Below the pieces are notes generated by a model that ran no database searches, was not told the DNA's origin, and saw only the letters and a list, made by a program, of their open reading frames with translations. Positions 1-8,789 of a stretch of 64,000 nt of DNA are shown here, piece after piece. A program made the position numbers and the translations under genes. Each line of letters opens with the position of its first letter. The first letter of the stretch is position 1. The stretch is taken from the NCBI GenBank assembly GCA_964451365.1, contig CAYVIB010000011.1, forward strand, positions 62,001-126,000, read 5' to 3'. Source of the DNA: CAYVIB01 sp964451365 (GTDB taxonomy: Bacteria; Pseudomonadota; Gammaproteobacteria; Pseudomonadales; Cellvibrionaceae).

Positions 1-1637
1 GGACGTTGCCCGAGTTACAGATCGAAGAGCTTACGCTGTCGAGCCTGTCGCTGGGTTACACGGACAGGCAGAGCGGAGACAGCTTTATTGTCGAAAATCT
101 AAGTGTCGAAGCCTCCGACTTCAATCTCGAAGGTGCGCCCTTCCCCCTGAGTATTTCCGTCAATGCCGCCGTGGCGGAGCTGCCCGCGATATCGGCGGAT
201 CTCGCCTCGGTTTTAGCCTTCGATATGGCGGGAAAAACCCTCTCCCTTAACGATGCCATGCTTCGGCTGGCCCGAACCAATGGCTCGGGCAAAACGCTTG
301 CCATTTCATTTAACAGTCGGGTGAATTGGAACGATCCTTTAAATGTTACCGCCAGTCTAAACGCATCAGAATTCAACCCGCGCAAGTTGATGAAGGATTT
401 CGAGCTTGCCCAAATTCCAACCCAAAATCCGCAGGCCCTAAGCAATGCCGCCTTTGCTTTTGATTTGGCTTACTCTCCGAAACAAATCGCAATCACCAAC
501 ATACAGGCTGTTCTTGACAGCACTCACATCCAGGGCAACACGACCCTGTCCGCAACCGAAAAACCCCGGATTCCCTGGCATATCGAATCCCGCTGGAGCG
601 GAGACAGAATCAACCTGGATGATTACCTTCCGCCAACCTCGGAAACCGCGACCGAGCCGGCAGCCGCCGAACCCCAGCCCCTGCCCCTGGAGAGCATTCG
701 CTCGCTGAGCGCCCTGCTTGGCCTTACTTTCGAGGAAATCCTTGTGATGGACATATCCATCAAGGACATTGAGGCAGAAGTTCAGGCTGAAAATGGCATT
801 GTCACTATCGATAAACTAAATGCCCAGGCGTTTGACGGTACCCTGGCCGCAAAAGGGACTTTCGACGCGACCGGGGAAGCCGCAAAACTGCAGCTGGCAC
901 TCAATGTCGACAGTATCAACGTCGGCGCATTGGCACAGCATTTTGCCGAACTGGATAACCTGGCGGGACAAGCCGGCACCGAGGTGCGGGTAACCAGCCA
1001 CGGCCAAACGGACCAGGCGCTGATAAACAACGTCGTCGCGGAAGCCGTTATTTCTTCCGAAAATCTCAAGGTTGCGCCAATTAACCTGGAACAGCAGTAC
1101 TGCAAGCTGCTGGCGACACTGGATAAGCGTGAACTGGCCAAAACGGACTGGAATGCATTTACCGAACTGCAGCCGGTTACTGTTAAGGCCCGTTATACCG
1201 CCGACCAGGTAACGCTCCAAACACTTGACGCCCAAATCGAAAAACTTTCCACCAAAGCCAGCGGTGAACTCAACCTGGAAACCGGTCGGTTCAACTTCCC
1301 GATCGATATTTCGCTGGCGGATTTTTCTTCCGGTCCCGAAGCCTGTGGCAACATCAGCGAAAAATGGCGCAAGCGTGCTATCCCGCTGCTGTGCAAGGGC
1401 AATTTGTCGAATATCGGCGCCGACACCTGTTTACCTGACACTGACCGAATCGGTGATATGGTCAAAGCCGCCGCCGAGGAAAAAGTTGAAGCGAAAAAGC
1501 AGGAGCTTGAGAAAAAGGTCGATACCGAGGTGGAAGAGAAAAAGGACGTGATCGAGGACAAGGCAAAAAGCAAACTGGAAAAAGAACTGGAACGCCTGAA
1601 GAAAAAAGGTTTTTTCAACGAATCGAAAAAAGATTAA
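1..1637 (+). CDS. AsmA family protein, C-terminal part (5' truncated by window edge)
   Basis: The frame is open to the left edge (first whole codon at base 3), so the real start lies outside the window. About 543 residues are visible. They form the long beta-rich AsmA-type repeat region, with segments such as VVAEAVISSENLKVAPINL and a late TFDATGEAAKLQLAL block that match the AsmA_2 C-terminal region. AsmA-like proteins are inner-membrane-anchored periplasmic proteins linked to outer-membrane assembly and phospholipid transport; that role is known of the family, not shown here. The last 55 residues or so are very rich in Lys and Glu and look like a charged helical tail. The gene is followed 37 bases later by a peroxidase gene on the same strand. 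Confidence 0.85.
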   Translation, partial: TLPELQIEELTLSSLSLGYTDRQSGDSFIVENLSVEASDFNLEGAPFPLSISVNAAVAELPAISADLASVLAFDMAGKTLSLNDAMLRLARTNGSGKTLAISFNSRVNWNDPLNVTASLNASEFNPRKLMKDFELAQIPTQNPQALSNAAFAFDLAYSPKQIAITNIQAVLDSTHIQGNTTLSATEKPRIPWHIESRWSGDRINLDDYLPPTSETATEPAAAEPQPLPLESIRSLSALLGLTFEEILVMDISIKDIEAEVQAENGIVTIDKLNAQAFDGTLAAKGTFDATGEAAKLQLALNVDSINVGALAQHFAELDNLAGQAGTEVRVTSHGQTDQALINNVVAEAVISSENLKVAPINLEQQYCKLLATLDKRELAKTDWNAFTELQPVTVKARYTADQVTLQTLDAQIEKLSTKASGELNLETGRFNFPIDISLADFSSGPEACGNISEKWRKRAIPLLCKGNLSNIGADTCLPDTDRIGDMVKAAAEEKVEAKKQELEKKVDTEVEEKKDVIEDKAKSKLEKELERLKKKGFFNESKKD

Positions 1638-1674
1638 TCAGTCCCGTCATGGGAGATGACCCAGGAGAACAAAC

Positions 1675-2256
1675 GTGAAAAATTTTTTATTGGTCCTTGT
1701 ACTCGCCCTTATCTCTACCGGTACGAATGCCGGTGAAAATAAAACCAGTGAAAACCACGCCAAAGAAAGCAAGGCCGTCTGCCCCGAGTTTCTCAACCAC
1801 GACTTCAAGAAACTGCACAGCAGTAAAATCGTTAACCTCTGCGACACCTATACCGGCAAACCAATGGTTATCGTCAACACCGCCAGCCACTGTGGTTTCA
1901 CTCCCCAGTTTAAATCCCTCGAGGCGCTGAGCGAGAAATACAAGGATCAGGGCCTGCAGGTTATCGGCTTTGCCTCCGATGATTTTAACCAGGAAGCAAA
2001 AAACGAGAAGGAAGCCGCAACCGTTTGCTACGAAAACTTCGGCGTAACTTTTACCATGCTGGCCCCTACCAGCGTTAAGGGAGAAAAAGCGAATCCGGTT
2101 TTTGCCTATCTGGGCAGTAAAACCGAGGCACCGGCCTGGAACTTCAATAAATACCTCGTTTCAGGAAATGGCGAAGAGGTAATCCACTACGAAAGCAAAA
2201 TGACTCCCACCGATTCGAAACTGGAAGAGGATGTGAAAAAGGCTTTAAAGCTGTAG
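1675..2256 (+). CDS. Glutathione peroxidase-like thiol peroxidase, exported
   Basis: 193 residues with an N-terminal signal peptide (about residues 1-19, ending TNAG), so probably periplasmic. The peroxidatic cysteine is Cys73 in NTASHCGFTPQF, the GPx signature, and the WNF motif with Trp155 and Asn156 is present (PAWNFNKYLV). The usual FPCNQFG motif, which supplies the catalytic Gln, reads GFASDDFNQE here, so the Gln position appears to be Asp103; this variation is seen in a subset of bacterial homologues. Cys118 (ATVCYENFG) could act as resolving cysteine. It would reduce hydroperoxides using thioredoxin or another thiol donor. An AGGAG ribosome site lies about 8 bases before the ATG. Confidence 0.9.
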   Translation: MKNFLLVLVLALISTGTNAGENKTSENHAKESKAVCPEFLNHDFKKLHSSKIVNLCDTYTGKPMVIVNTASHCGFTPQFKSLEALSEKYKDQGLQVIGFASDDFNQEAKNEKEAATVCYENFGVTFTMLAPTSVKGEKANPVFAYLGSKTEAPAWNFNKYLVSGNGEEVIHYESKMTPTDSKLEEDVKKALKL

Positions 2257-2273
2257 GTTTATTAATTTTCACC

Positions 2274-2293
2274 GCTCCGGCGAATGCCGGAGC
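2274..2293. terminator. Perfect 8-bp hairpin between convergent genes
   Basis: GCTCCGGC - GAAT - GCCGGAGC forms a perfect stem-loop in the 47-base gap between the convergent peroxidase and DUF4124 genes. Neither strand has a good T-run after it, so this is a likely transcript-end structure rather than a textbook intrinsic terminator. Confidence 0.4.
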
Positions 2294-2303
2294 TGACCGT
2301 CTT

Positions 2304-3158
2304 CTACTGAACCCACCAGGCTTTCTGAATCATCGCATATCCCTGCGGATCATATTCCCGCAGCCCTTGTTTATTAAATGGATGATAATTTCCCTCGGTG
2401 AAATAAATAGCGGAAAGCTCGGCAAAATACTCCTTGTAGTTTTTTAACGCGTACGCCTTTTCAATATTCCGCCCATCCACATCCCTGACGTTACGATACA
2501 GCCCCGCCTGCCGGGCATTTTCATACGCTTTCAGCAAGTCTTTCTGAAAATGCCGCCAGTTATAATAATGGAAGGCGTGGCTTAATTCGTGGGCTGCCGA
2601 CTTCAAGGCCCAGAGGTCGGACAGGCCGCGGTAATTACTTGCGGAACGCACGATAATGCTGTTATCCAGGCGTTTGGAGATACGATTGCCGGCGCGAAAA
2701 TACCACAATCCATTGTTGCCGCCGCCGTAACTGGATTTTTCTCCATAAAAAAGGTAGTAAGTAATTCCATCGAACTGCTGGTGGAAGCTGGGAGGAAACC
2801 GGTTAATGGCCTGCGCGACATTCTTTTCAAGCCGTCTTGCCGCCTGTTCCGTCAAAACGGGGTCTTTGTCAAACAACTCCTTCTCGACCACCGTTTTCCA
2901 CTTGTATCCCTCAAGTGTTACGTAGCTGCGATTGGCGTAGTTATAAAATTCCTTACTTTCCACTCCGCCAAAATCGGAATGGGTATTTATATCCCTGAGC
3001 TCAATCTGTTCAAGTTCCTCGCCTGGACGACAAAGATGCTTCTTGTCCGTAAAAATAATTTTGCCACTGGCGTCATGGCATTTGATCATATCGCCTGATA
3101 CGGCAATTACTGGAACAGGGAAAAGAAACAATAAAAACAGGCGGAAAATTTTAAGCAA
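2304..3158 (-). CDS. DUF4124-domain protein with a putative zincin active site
   Basis: 284 residues with a TTG start preceded by GAGAAG. A signal peptide spans about residues 1-20. Residues 23-55 look like DUF4124 (IKCHDASGKIIFTDKK..C), a small domain at the N-terminus of many envelope proteins. Further on, His190-Glu191-Leu-Ser-His194 in AAHELSHAFHYYN is a classic HExxH zinc-binding motif, and Glu247 in YKEYFAELSA is well placed as third ligand, as in gluzincins with a downstream glutamate helix. A secreted or periplasmic zinc metallopeptidase is therefore likely, substrate unknown. The C-terminus has a tryptophan-rich end (KAWWVQ). It sits downstream of amtB but is probably transcribed separately. 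Confidence 0.7.
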   Translation of the reverse strand: MLKIFRLFLLFLFPVPVIAVSGDMIKCHDASGKIIFTDKKHLCRPGEELEQIELRDINTHSDFGGVESKEFYNYANRSYVTLEGYKWKTVVEKELFDKDPVLTEQAARRLEKNVAQAINRFPPSFHQQFDGITYYLFYGEKSSYGGGNNGLWYFRAGNRISKRLDNSIIVRSASNYRGLSDLWALKSAAHELSHAFHYYNWRHFQKDLLKAYENARQAGLYRNVRDVDGRNIEKAYALKNYKEYFAELSAIYFTEGNYHPFNKQGLREYDPQGYAMIQKAWWVQ

Positions 3159-3182
3159 GGTTTACTTCTCTAATTCTGCAAC

Positions 3183-3212
3183 AGGCGGGGAGAACAGAAC
3201 ATCACCCCGCCT
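3183..3212 (-). terminator. Hairpin downstream of amtB
   Basis: AGGCGGGG (3183-3190) and CCCCGCCT (3205-3212) form a perfect 8-bp stem with a 14-base loop, 11 bases after the amtB stop. The following bases on the minus strand are only weakly T-rich, so termination is inferred from position. Confidence 0.45.
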
Positions 3213-3222
3213 TGCCATATTG

Positions 3223-4518
3223 TTACATCGTGTAACCGGACTCCTCATGCAGGGCAATATCCAGGCCCTGGGTTTCCACGTCTTTATCCACACGAATGCC
3301 ACCGGTGATCAATCCGGTTATTTTGACAATAACGAAAGTGGCCACGGCGGTGTAGGCAATGGTGGCAACGACCCCGATTGCCTGCGCGTAAAGTTGCCCG
3401 CCGATACTTTCAATACCATCGGCAAAGCCATAACCGGAAAAAATTCCCAGGCCGGGGGAGGCGAAAATTCCCACCGACAAAGTCCCCAGGATGCCGCCAA
3501 CCCCGTGCACCGGAAATACATCCAGGGAGTCGTCGATCACCAGCTTGCGCTTGACAAACTGCGTGGCAAAAAAGCAAATAACACCCGCCAGCAGGCCGAT
3601 AACCAGCGCGCCCCCCGGCCCCACAAAACCGGACGCCGGCGTGATGGTACCCAGGCCCGCCACCATACCGGTGACAATACCGAGCACGCTGGGCTTGCCG
3701 AACTTAAACCACTCCATCGCCATCCATGCCAGGGAGCCGGCCGCCGCTGAAATGTGGGTGACCAGCATGGCCATGGCCGCGTCTTCGCTGGCAGCCAGCG
3801 CGCTACCCGCGTTAAACCCGAACCAGCCCACCCACAGCATACCGGCACCGGTAACCGCCATGGTCATATTGTGCGGGCGCATGGGGGTATCCGGAAAGCC
3901 GTTGCGGTTACCGATCATGAGCGCAGTCACCAGGGCAGCCACGCCGGCGGTAATATGCACCACCATGCCACCCGCGAAATCCAGCGCACCGATGCCGGAT
4001 AACCAACCACCGCCCCACACCCAGTGGCAGATTGGCGCATAAACCAGGGCGATCCAGAGAAAGCTGTAGATCAATACGGAAGAAAACTTCATTCGCTCGG
4101 CGAACGCACCCACGATCAGGGCCGGTGTGATAATAACGAAAGTCATCTGGAAAACCGCGAACAGCGGTTCCGGAATGTCGCCGGACAAACTGCCTTTGCC
4201 CATGCCGCTAAAAAAGAGGTTGGAAAAATCGCCAATTATCAAATTGCCTTCACCAAAACTCAGGCTGTAGGCAAACACAAACCAGCTTAAAGAAGCCACG
4301 CAGGCGATGGCGAAACATTGCATCAGGACGGAAAGTACATTTTTGCTTCGCACCAGGCCGCCGTAAAACAGCGACAGGCCCGGCAGGGTCATAAACAAAA
4401 CCAGGGCGGTCGAAGTTAATATCCACGCGGTGTTGGCACCATTGAGCTCTTGCGCGAGGGCCACGCCGGGAGTACCCAGCAACACCGCACAGGCAAGCAG
4501 GCGAGTCAGGACTTTCAT
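3223..4518 (-). CDS. amtB: Ammonium transporter AmtB
   Basis: 431 residues with an N-terminal signal-like segment (cleavage near ALAQ, residue 23) followed by about 11 hydrophobic spans, the normal Amt/Mep layout. Both pore histidines of the family are visible: His188 in MVVHITAG and His338 in FPVHGVGG. The motif GGLVRSKN near residue 53 and DDSLDVFPVHG near 329 are diagnostic. It conducts ammonium/ammonia across the inner membrane. In most bacteria amtB is paired with the PII gene glnK; none lies in the 224 bases upstream or anywhere nearby, so its regulator must be encoded elsewhere. Confidence 0.96.
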   Translation of the reverse strand: MKVLTRLLACAVLLGTPGVALAQELNGANTAWILTSTALVLFMTLPGLSLFYGGLVRSKNVLSVLMQCFAIACVASLSWFVFAYSLSFGEGNLIIGDFSNLFFSGMGKGSLSGDIPEPLFAVFQMTFVIITPALIVGAFAERMKFSSVLIYSFLWIALVYAPICHWVWGGGWLSGIGALDFAGGMVVHITAGVAALVTALMIGNRNGFPDTPMRPHNMTMAVTGAGMLWVGWFGFNAGSALAASEDAAMAMLVTHISAAAGSLAWMAMEWFKFGKPSVLGIVTGMVAGLGTITPASGFVGPGGALVIGLLAGVICFFATQFVKRKLVIDDSLDVFPVHGVGGILGTLSVGIFASPGLGIFSGYGFADGIESIGGQLYAQAIGVVATIAYTAVATFVIVKITGLITGGIRVDKDVETQGLDIALHEESGYTM

Positions 4519-4742
4519 TGTTCGCTCCTATCGTTTTTTATCTTATTTTCGGTAGTTGTTTTTTTATATTCGGAGCGCTTGCTTTTGCACCAGCCAGGCT
4601 CCCGGTTCCTGAAGACAATTTTTATTATTCAAGGACTCTTTTCAATTAAGGGAATGGCGACGCCGGCGGCAAACAGCCGGACACCCGCGCCGCCGCTAAC
4701 CTTATCACAACGCGGATAAAAACACAGCGCCACCGTTAGCAG

Positions 4743-6743
4743 CTAAAACCTGCCGACCGCATCATGCAGGCTCGGCAGGAGATTTTCCCGCCCCTGGTAA
4801 CACACCTGGTTGTAAAGTCCCGTTACGTGGGCTATGTCCCTCTTGCGATCGGGACAGGCAGCCGCCGCGCGCCGCGCAAAATCCCCCGGCGTCTCGCCCA
4901 TCGCCCGTTCCAGACCGTATTTTTTGAGTTTGTCCTGAAAGCGCAGGTAAAGGCGCTTTTCCATTGGCAGTTTTACCTTTCGCTCCCAGGTCATCCAGGC
5001 CAGGTAGGCTCCTATCACAAGCGCGCAACTACCCAACAGGAATAGCGCGATCCTCCAGGCGTCGGTGCCGCCGAGGAGCCTGTCAATAAAACCTCGCTGG
5101 CGCTCGCTATCGTATTCGAGCACCCAGCGATGCCACAGGTAACCCAATACATCCCAGCGCTGCCGGAGTTTGCGTACCAGATCGAAGCGCAAAAGACCGC
5201 GATCAACCAGTTCCCGTTCCGATTCATCGATGGCATCCCGCAGTCCATGTTCGATACGGGATGGCGCGACCGAGGCAGTGGGGTCCACCCGTACCCATCC
5301 ACGCCCTTCCAGCCAGACTTCCGCCCACGCGTGGGCATCGGATTGCCGCACGACAAGGTAATTTTCCACCGAATTGAATTCGCCCCCCTGATATCCCATT
5401 ACCACCCGCGCGGGAACGCCCGCCGCGCGCATCAAGAATACGAAACTGCTGGAAAAATGCTCGCAGAAGCCGCGCTGGTCGGAAAATAAAAATTCGTCGA
5501 CGCTGTGTTGACCGTATACCGGGGGCTGCAACGTATAGGTGAAGCTTTGCCGGAACAGGCTCAATGCCTCGTTAACGATCCCCCGAGGTGACAGGCCCTG
5601 CAGCTGCCACTGTTGCGCCAACGCGACCGCCTGGGGATTTGAACCGGGGGGTAAAGCGGTGGCACGACGCCATTCCCAATTAGTCAGCGGGTCCACCCCG
5701 AGCTGATACTGTGGCACGGACACCATTTCATACTGAATCCGGGTGGCAACGGGCAGGCGACTCGCCAGCAGGTAATCCCTGCCAAAGCCAATCTTGCGAT
5801 TGCCGCTGTCCACATAAAGTGGCGCCATCAGGGTAAACAACCAGTGTTGCTGGTGGGGTTCAAGCATAACGCTGTAGCGGTACACCTCGGCCTGTTCCGG
5901 CACCAACAATCCCCAATCCGGCGGCGGACGGGGTGAGGACAAGTACTGCCCCGCCCCTCCGCCGAACCCACCCCGGCGCCAGGTCCGGCCATCGAAATAA
6001 TCCAGCACCAGCCCTCTCCAGTACCTTAGCGGCGGGGGCGGTATGTCGGCGGTCGGCTCTCCTTCCGCCGTTTCAAAAGTCACCCGAAACGCAAGCTGGT
6101 TGGACTGGATCAGGTTGCTGATTTCGCCGGGCGACATGGAATCACTGAAACCGGTGGTGCCGGTCGAGGTAATGGACGGCACACCCCAGAGCTGGCCAAA
6201 ACGCGGAATAACCAGGAACAGAATCAGCATCACAGGCAAACTCTGCAGGACAAGCAACCCGCCCTGGCCCAACTGCCGTCGCGCCGATACATTGACCGAG
6301 CCGAAGAGCATGCGCAACGTGCCAGCCAGCAACACCAGGGAAAGCACGCCATAAAACATGGCCAGCAGGGTCTGGGAAAACAGGAACTGCGCGGCCAGGG
6401 CGATAAACCCGATGTAGGCGATAAGCAGCACTCCTTTGCGGTTGTGCACTTCAATTACCTTTAACGCGAAGGAGCAGGCCAGCAGGCCCACCATCGGTTC
6501 AACCGCGAATTTGCCCGAATAGGAAGCCAACAATCCGCCGACACAGCCCAGCCCCAGGCCCAACTTGATAAAGTAGCCGGGAAATGGCCAGACTCCCCTG
6601 AATATCTGTATACGCCAGACAGTGGCCACCAGCCAGACCACCGGCACCCACACCGGCAGGTAAAAGAACAGCGGCAGTAACACCACACTCTGGGCCGCCA
6701 GCATCCAGCCCAGGGCGCTTCGGTTAACGCTGTCTTTAAACAC
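4743..6743 (-). CDS. DUF3488/transglutaminase-like membrane protein (TgpA type)
   Basis: I chose the GTG at 6743 (666 residues) because it overlaps the upstream stop by 8 bases (GTGTTTAA), typical of coupled genes; the ATG at 6809 would overlap the DUF58 gene by 74 bases. Five or more transmembrane spans occupy residues 10-185 (DUF3488). A periplasmic domain follows, with a transglutaminase/papain-like core: Cys427 (QRGFCEHF), His471 (SDAHAWAEVW) and Asp487 (VRVDPTA). A last membrane span near residue 590 precedes a cytoplasmic DUF4129-like tail. In Pseudomonas aeruginosa the homologue TgpA is an essential periplasmic transglutaminase. The neighbours DUF58 and MoxR belong to the same conserved cluster. 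Confidence 0.9.
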   Translation of the reverse strand: MFKDSVNRSALGWMLAAQSVVLLPLFFYLPVWVPVVWLVATVWRIQIFRGVWPFPGYFIKLGLGLGCVGGLLASYSGKFAVEPMVGLLACSFALKVIEVHNRKGVLLIAYIGFIALAAQFLFSQTLLAMFYGVLSLVLLAGTLRMLFGSVNVSARRQLGQGGLLVLQSLPVMLILFLVIPRFGQLWGVPSITSTGTTGFSDSMSPGEISNLIQSNQLAFRVTFETAEGEPTADIPPPPLRYWRGLVLDYFDGRTWRRGGFGGGAGQYLSSPRPPPDWGLLVPEQAEVYRYSVMLEPHQQHWLFTLMAPLYVDSGNRKIGFGRDYLLASRLPVATRIQYEMVSVPQYQLGVDPLTNWEWRRATALPPGSNPQAVALAQQWQLQGLSPRGIVNEALSLFRQSFTYTLQPPVYGQHSVDEFLFSDQRGFCEHFSSSFVFLMRAAGVPARVVMGYQGGEFNSVENYLVVRQSDAHAWAEVWLEGRGWVRVDPTASVAPSRIEHGLRDAIDESERELVDRGLLRFDLVRKLRQRWDVLGYLWHRWVLEYDSERQRGFIDRLLGGTDAWRIALFLLGSCALVIGAYLAWMTWERKVKLPMEKRLYLRFQDKLKKYGLERAMGETPGDFARRAAAACPDRKRDIAHVTGLYNQVCYQGRENLLPSLHDAVGRF

Positions 6744-7767
6744 GACCCGCCCCCCGGATTTCAAACGGCGGTTGCTGGCCGAAGGAGGCCAGGGCCCGCA
6801 GCACTTCAAGCTTATGGCTGTGCCCCTTGTCCGGCGGAATCACGATATCCGGCAGGCGCAAGCCGTAGTTTTCATCCCGCAGGTCATATTCCAGGGCCCA
6901 ATGGCACAGGCCCGACAACTTCTCTTCCGGATCTCCTCCCGGGATCGAGTCGTAGTCAAGCCAGATTTCGCGCGAGACAGTTTGGCTGAACTCCTTGATA
7001 AACAGGCCCTTGCCACGGGCAAACGGTTTCCAGGCGATGTGGTTGATGGGGTCACCCGGGCGATAACCCACCAGATGACTGAAGTCCTCACCGCCGCGAA
7101 TGGGGTGCTCCTCCTCACCGTCGTCGTCCGCGACGATTGATCCGGGCTCCGCTACCGCAAGGGGCCGTGGGTAAACCAGCGCCGCCACGCGCCAGTTCAG
7201 CCAGGTACCACAGCGCAGCAGTCCCAGCGGGTACTCGCTGTTGACCCGCAACCGCCCCGGCACCAGCCAGCCCCTGCCAGCCGAACGCAGGGGAACGCTG
7301 ACCAGGGTTTTCTGTTTTTTTTCCACATCGACGTATTTAACCGGAAGGTCGCTGTCCTGCCAGCGGAATTCCAGGTTTTCCACCGCGGCATTCTTTCCTT
7401 CGATACTGAAAATAAATTCAACGTCTTCGCCGGCAAAAGCCGGCGTCGCGGACTCAAAACGAATTTTCAACCCGGAGAGGTTTGCATAGGTATGCAGAAT
7501 GGTAACTATAAAAAGGCTGACCAGGAAAAAAGCCAGCGCCAGTACCAGGTTGTTTTGGTAGTTCGTACCCAGCAGCCACAACAAAAAAATCAGGCCGGTA
7601 AATACAAGGCCGCGAAAGGTGGGAAAAATATAAAGCCGTTGTTGCGTTAGCGTGTGTTCAACCGCGGGCGGTACGCGTCCATCTATCCAGCGGTAAAACC
7701 GTGAACGATAGTAGTGATTGATGTCCCGAATCGGCCCGAATCCCGAAAACCCAGAGGCTATTTTCAT
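6736..7767 (-). CDS. DUF58 domain protein of the MoxR cluster
   Basis: 343 residues. Two membrane spans near the N-terminus (about residues 50-90: GLVFTGLIFLLWLL and LALAFFLVSLFIVTIL) are followed by an extramembrane domain with the DUF58 signature (RGGEDFSHLVGYRPGDPINHIAWKPFARG, seen around residues 225-255). DUF58 proteins are related to von Willebrand A folds and occur beside MoxR ATPases and transglutaminase-like proteins. Their biochemical role is not settled; maturation or quality control of envelope proteins has been proposed. The ATG lies 31 bases after the MoxR stop and its end overlaps the transglutaminase gene, so the three form one transcription unit. Confidence 0.9.
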   Translation of the reverse strand: MKIASGFSGFGPIRDINHYYRSRFYRWIDGRVPPAVEHTLTQQRLYIFPTFRGLVFTGLIFLLWLLGTNYQNNLVLALAFFLVSLFIVTILHTYANLSGLKIRFESATPAFAGEDVEFIFSIEGKNAAVENLEFRWQDSDLPVKYVDVEKKQKTLVSVPLRSAGRGWLVPGRLRVNSEYPLGLLRCGTWLNWRVAALVYPRPLAVAEPGSIVADDDGEEEHPIRGGEDFSHLVGYRPGDPINHIAWKPFARGKGLFIKEFSQTVSREIWLDYDSIPGGDPEEKLSGLCHWALEYDLRDENYGLRLPDIVIPPDKGHSHKLEVLRALASFGQQPPFEIRGAGRV

Positions 7768-7798
7768 CGGATTGTATCCATCACCGGGTCGCCAACCA

Positions 7799-8725
7799 TC
7801 AGATCACATCAACGTTCGCCAACAGGTGATCCACCAGGGGTTCGGTAATGGCGCCGGGCGATCGCATTGAGCGGCTGTGAACACCGTGAATACGGTGCCC
7901 GACCACAACCGGCGCCACGATTTGCAGATCTTCGGGAAGCACATGTTCCCGGCCCTCGATCAGCGCCCAGGATTTTGCCGCTTTCAAAAACGCGAGGGCG
8001 CCGCGCGGCGAAAGGCCATGGCTGAAGCTCTCATCCACCCGGGTGAACTCCACCAACCGCTGCAGGTAATCCAGCAATTGATCAGTGGCTTTTACCTCAT
8101 TGACCGAGGCTTGTATTTTTTTCAGTTCTTCCAAAGTGATAGCCGGTTCCATGTCCGCCAGGCGTTGCCGCGGATCAACCCCATTAAACAACAGGCGCTC
8201 GGATTCAGGTGTCGGGTAGCCGAGGGTAATTCGCATCAGAAAGCGGTCCAGCTGGGATTCAGGCAGAGGGTAAGTGCCCGCCTGGGACAGCGGGTTTTGG
8301 GTCGCGATTACGAAAAAGGGTTGCGGCAAATTGCGCGTCTGGCCCTCTATGGTTACCTGCTGCTCTTCCATTGCCTCCAGTAGCGCGCTTTGGGTTTTGG
8401 GTGTGGTGCGATTTATTTCATCCGCCAGCAACACCTGGGTAAATACCGGACCCTCATGAAAACGAAACTCCGCTTTCGTTTGGTCGAAAATCGCCACGCC
8501 CAGAATATCCGCGGGTAACAAGTCGCTGGTAAATTGAATGCGCTCATAACTCAGGCCCAGCACCCTGGCCAGGCACTGCGCGAGTGTGGTTTTACCCATG
8601 CCGGGCAAATCCTCGATCAGCAAATGTCCCCTGGCAAACAGGCAGGCCAGCGCCAGTTTTACCTGCTCTTCCTTACCCAACAGAACCTGACCGATGGCAT
8701 CGATGATTTGATTGATTTTATTCAT
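7799..8725 (-). CDS. MoxR-family AAA+ ATPase
   Basis: 308 residues, the usual MoxR length. Walker A is DLPGMGKTTLA (about 39-49), Walker B is LLADEINRTTP (about 99-109), and the family motifs ATQNPLSQAGTYPLPESQLDRF and LSPRGALAF are present. MoxR proteins are chaperone-like ATPases that insert cofactors or remodel partner proteins, often DUF58/vWA proteins encoded next to them. It is the first gene of the MoxR-DUF58-transglutaminase unit. The start ATG is well defined. Confidence 0.95.
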   Translation of the reverse strand: MNKINQIIDAIGQVLLGKEEQVKLALACLFARGHLLIEDLPGMGKTTLAQCLARVLGLSYERIQFTSDLLPADILGVAIFDQTKAEFRFHEGPVFTQVLLADEINRTTPKTQSALLEAMEEQQVTIEGQTRNLPQPFFVIATQNPLSQAGTYPLPESQLDRFLMRITLGYPTPESERLLFNGVDPRQRLADMEPAITLEELKKIQASVNEVKATDQLLDYLQRLVEFTRVDESFSHGLSPRGALAFLKAAKSWALIEGREHVLPEDLQIVAPVVVGHRIHGVHSRSMRSPGAITEPLVDHLLANVDVI

Positions 8726-8789
8726 TCGTAAAGTCTTGCTGTGTCGGAAAATCGCACATTTAGTGCCCCTCTATTGGGAGTGACCTTTT

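Noticed and set aside
4560..4600. Possible sigma-54 promoter upstream of amtB
   Set aside because: A TGGC and a GC pair are present on the minus strand, but their spacing is one base too long and the -12 element is AAAAGC, not TTGC.
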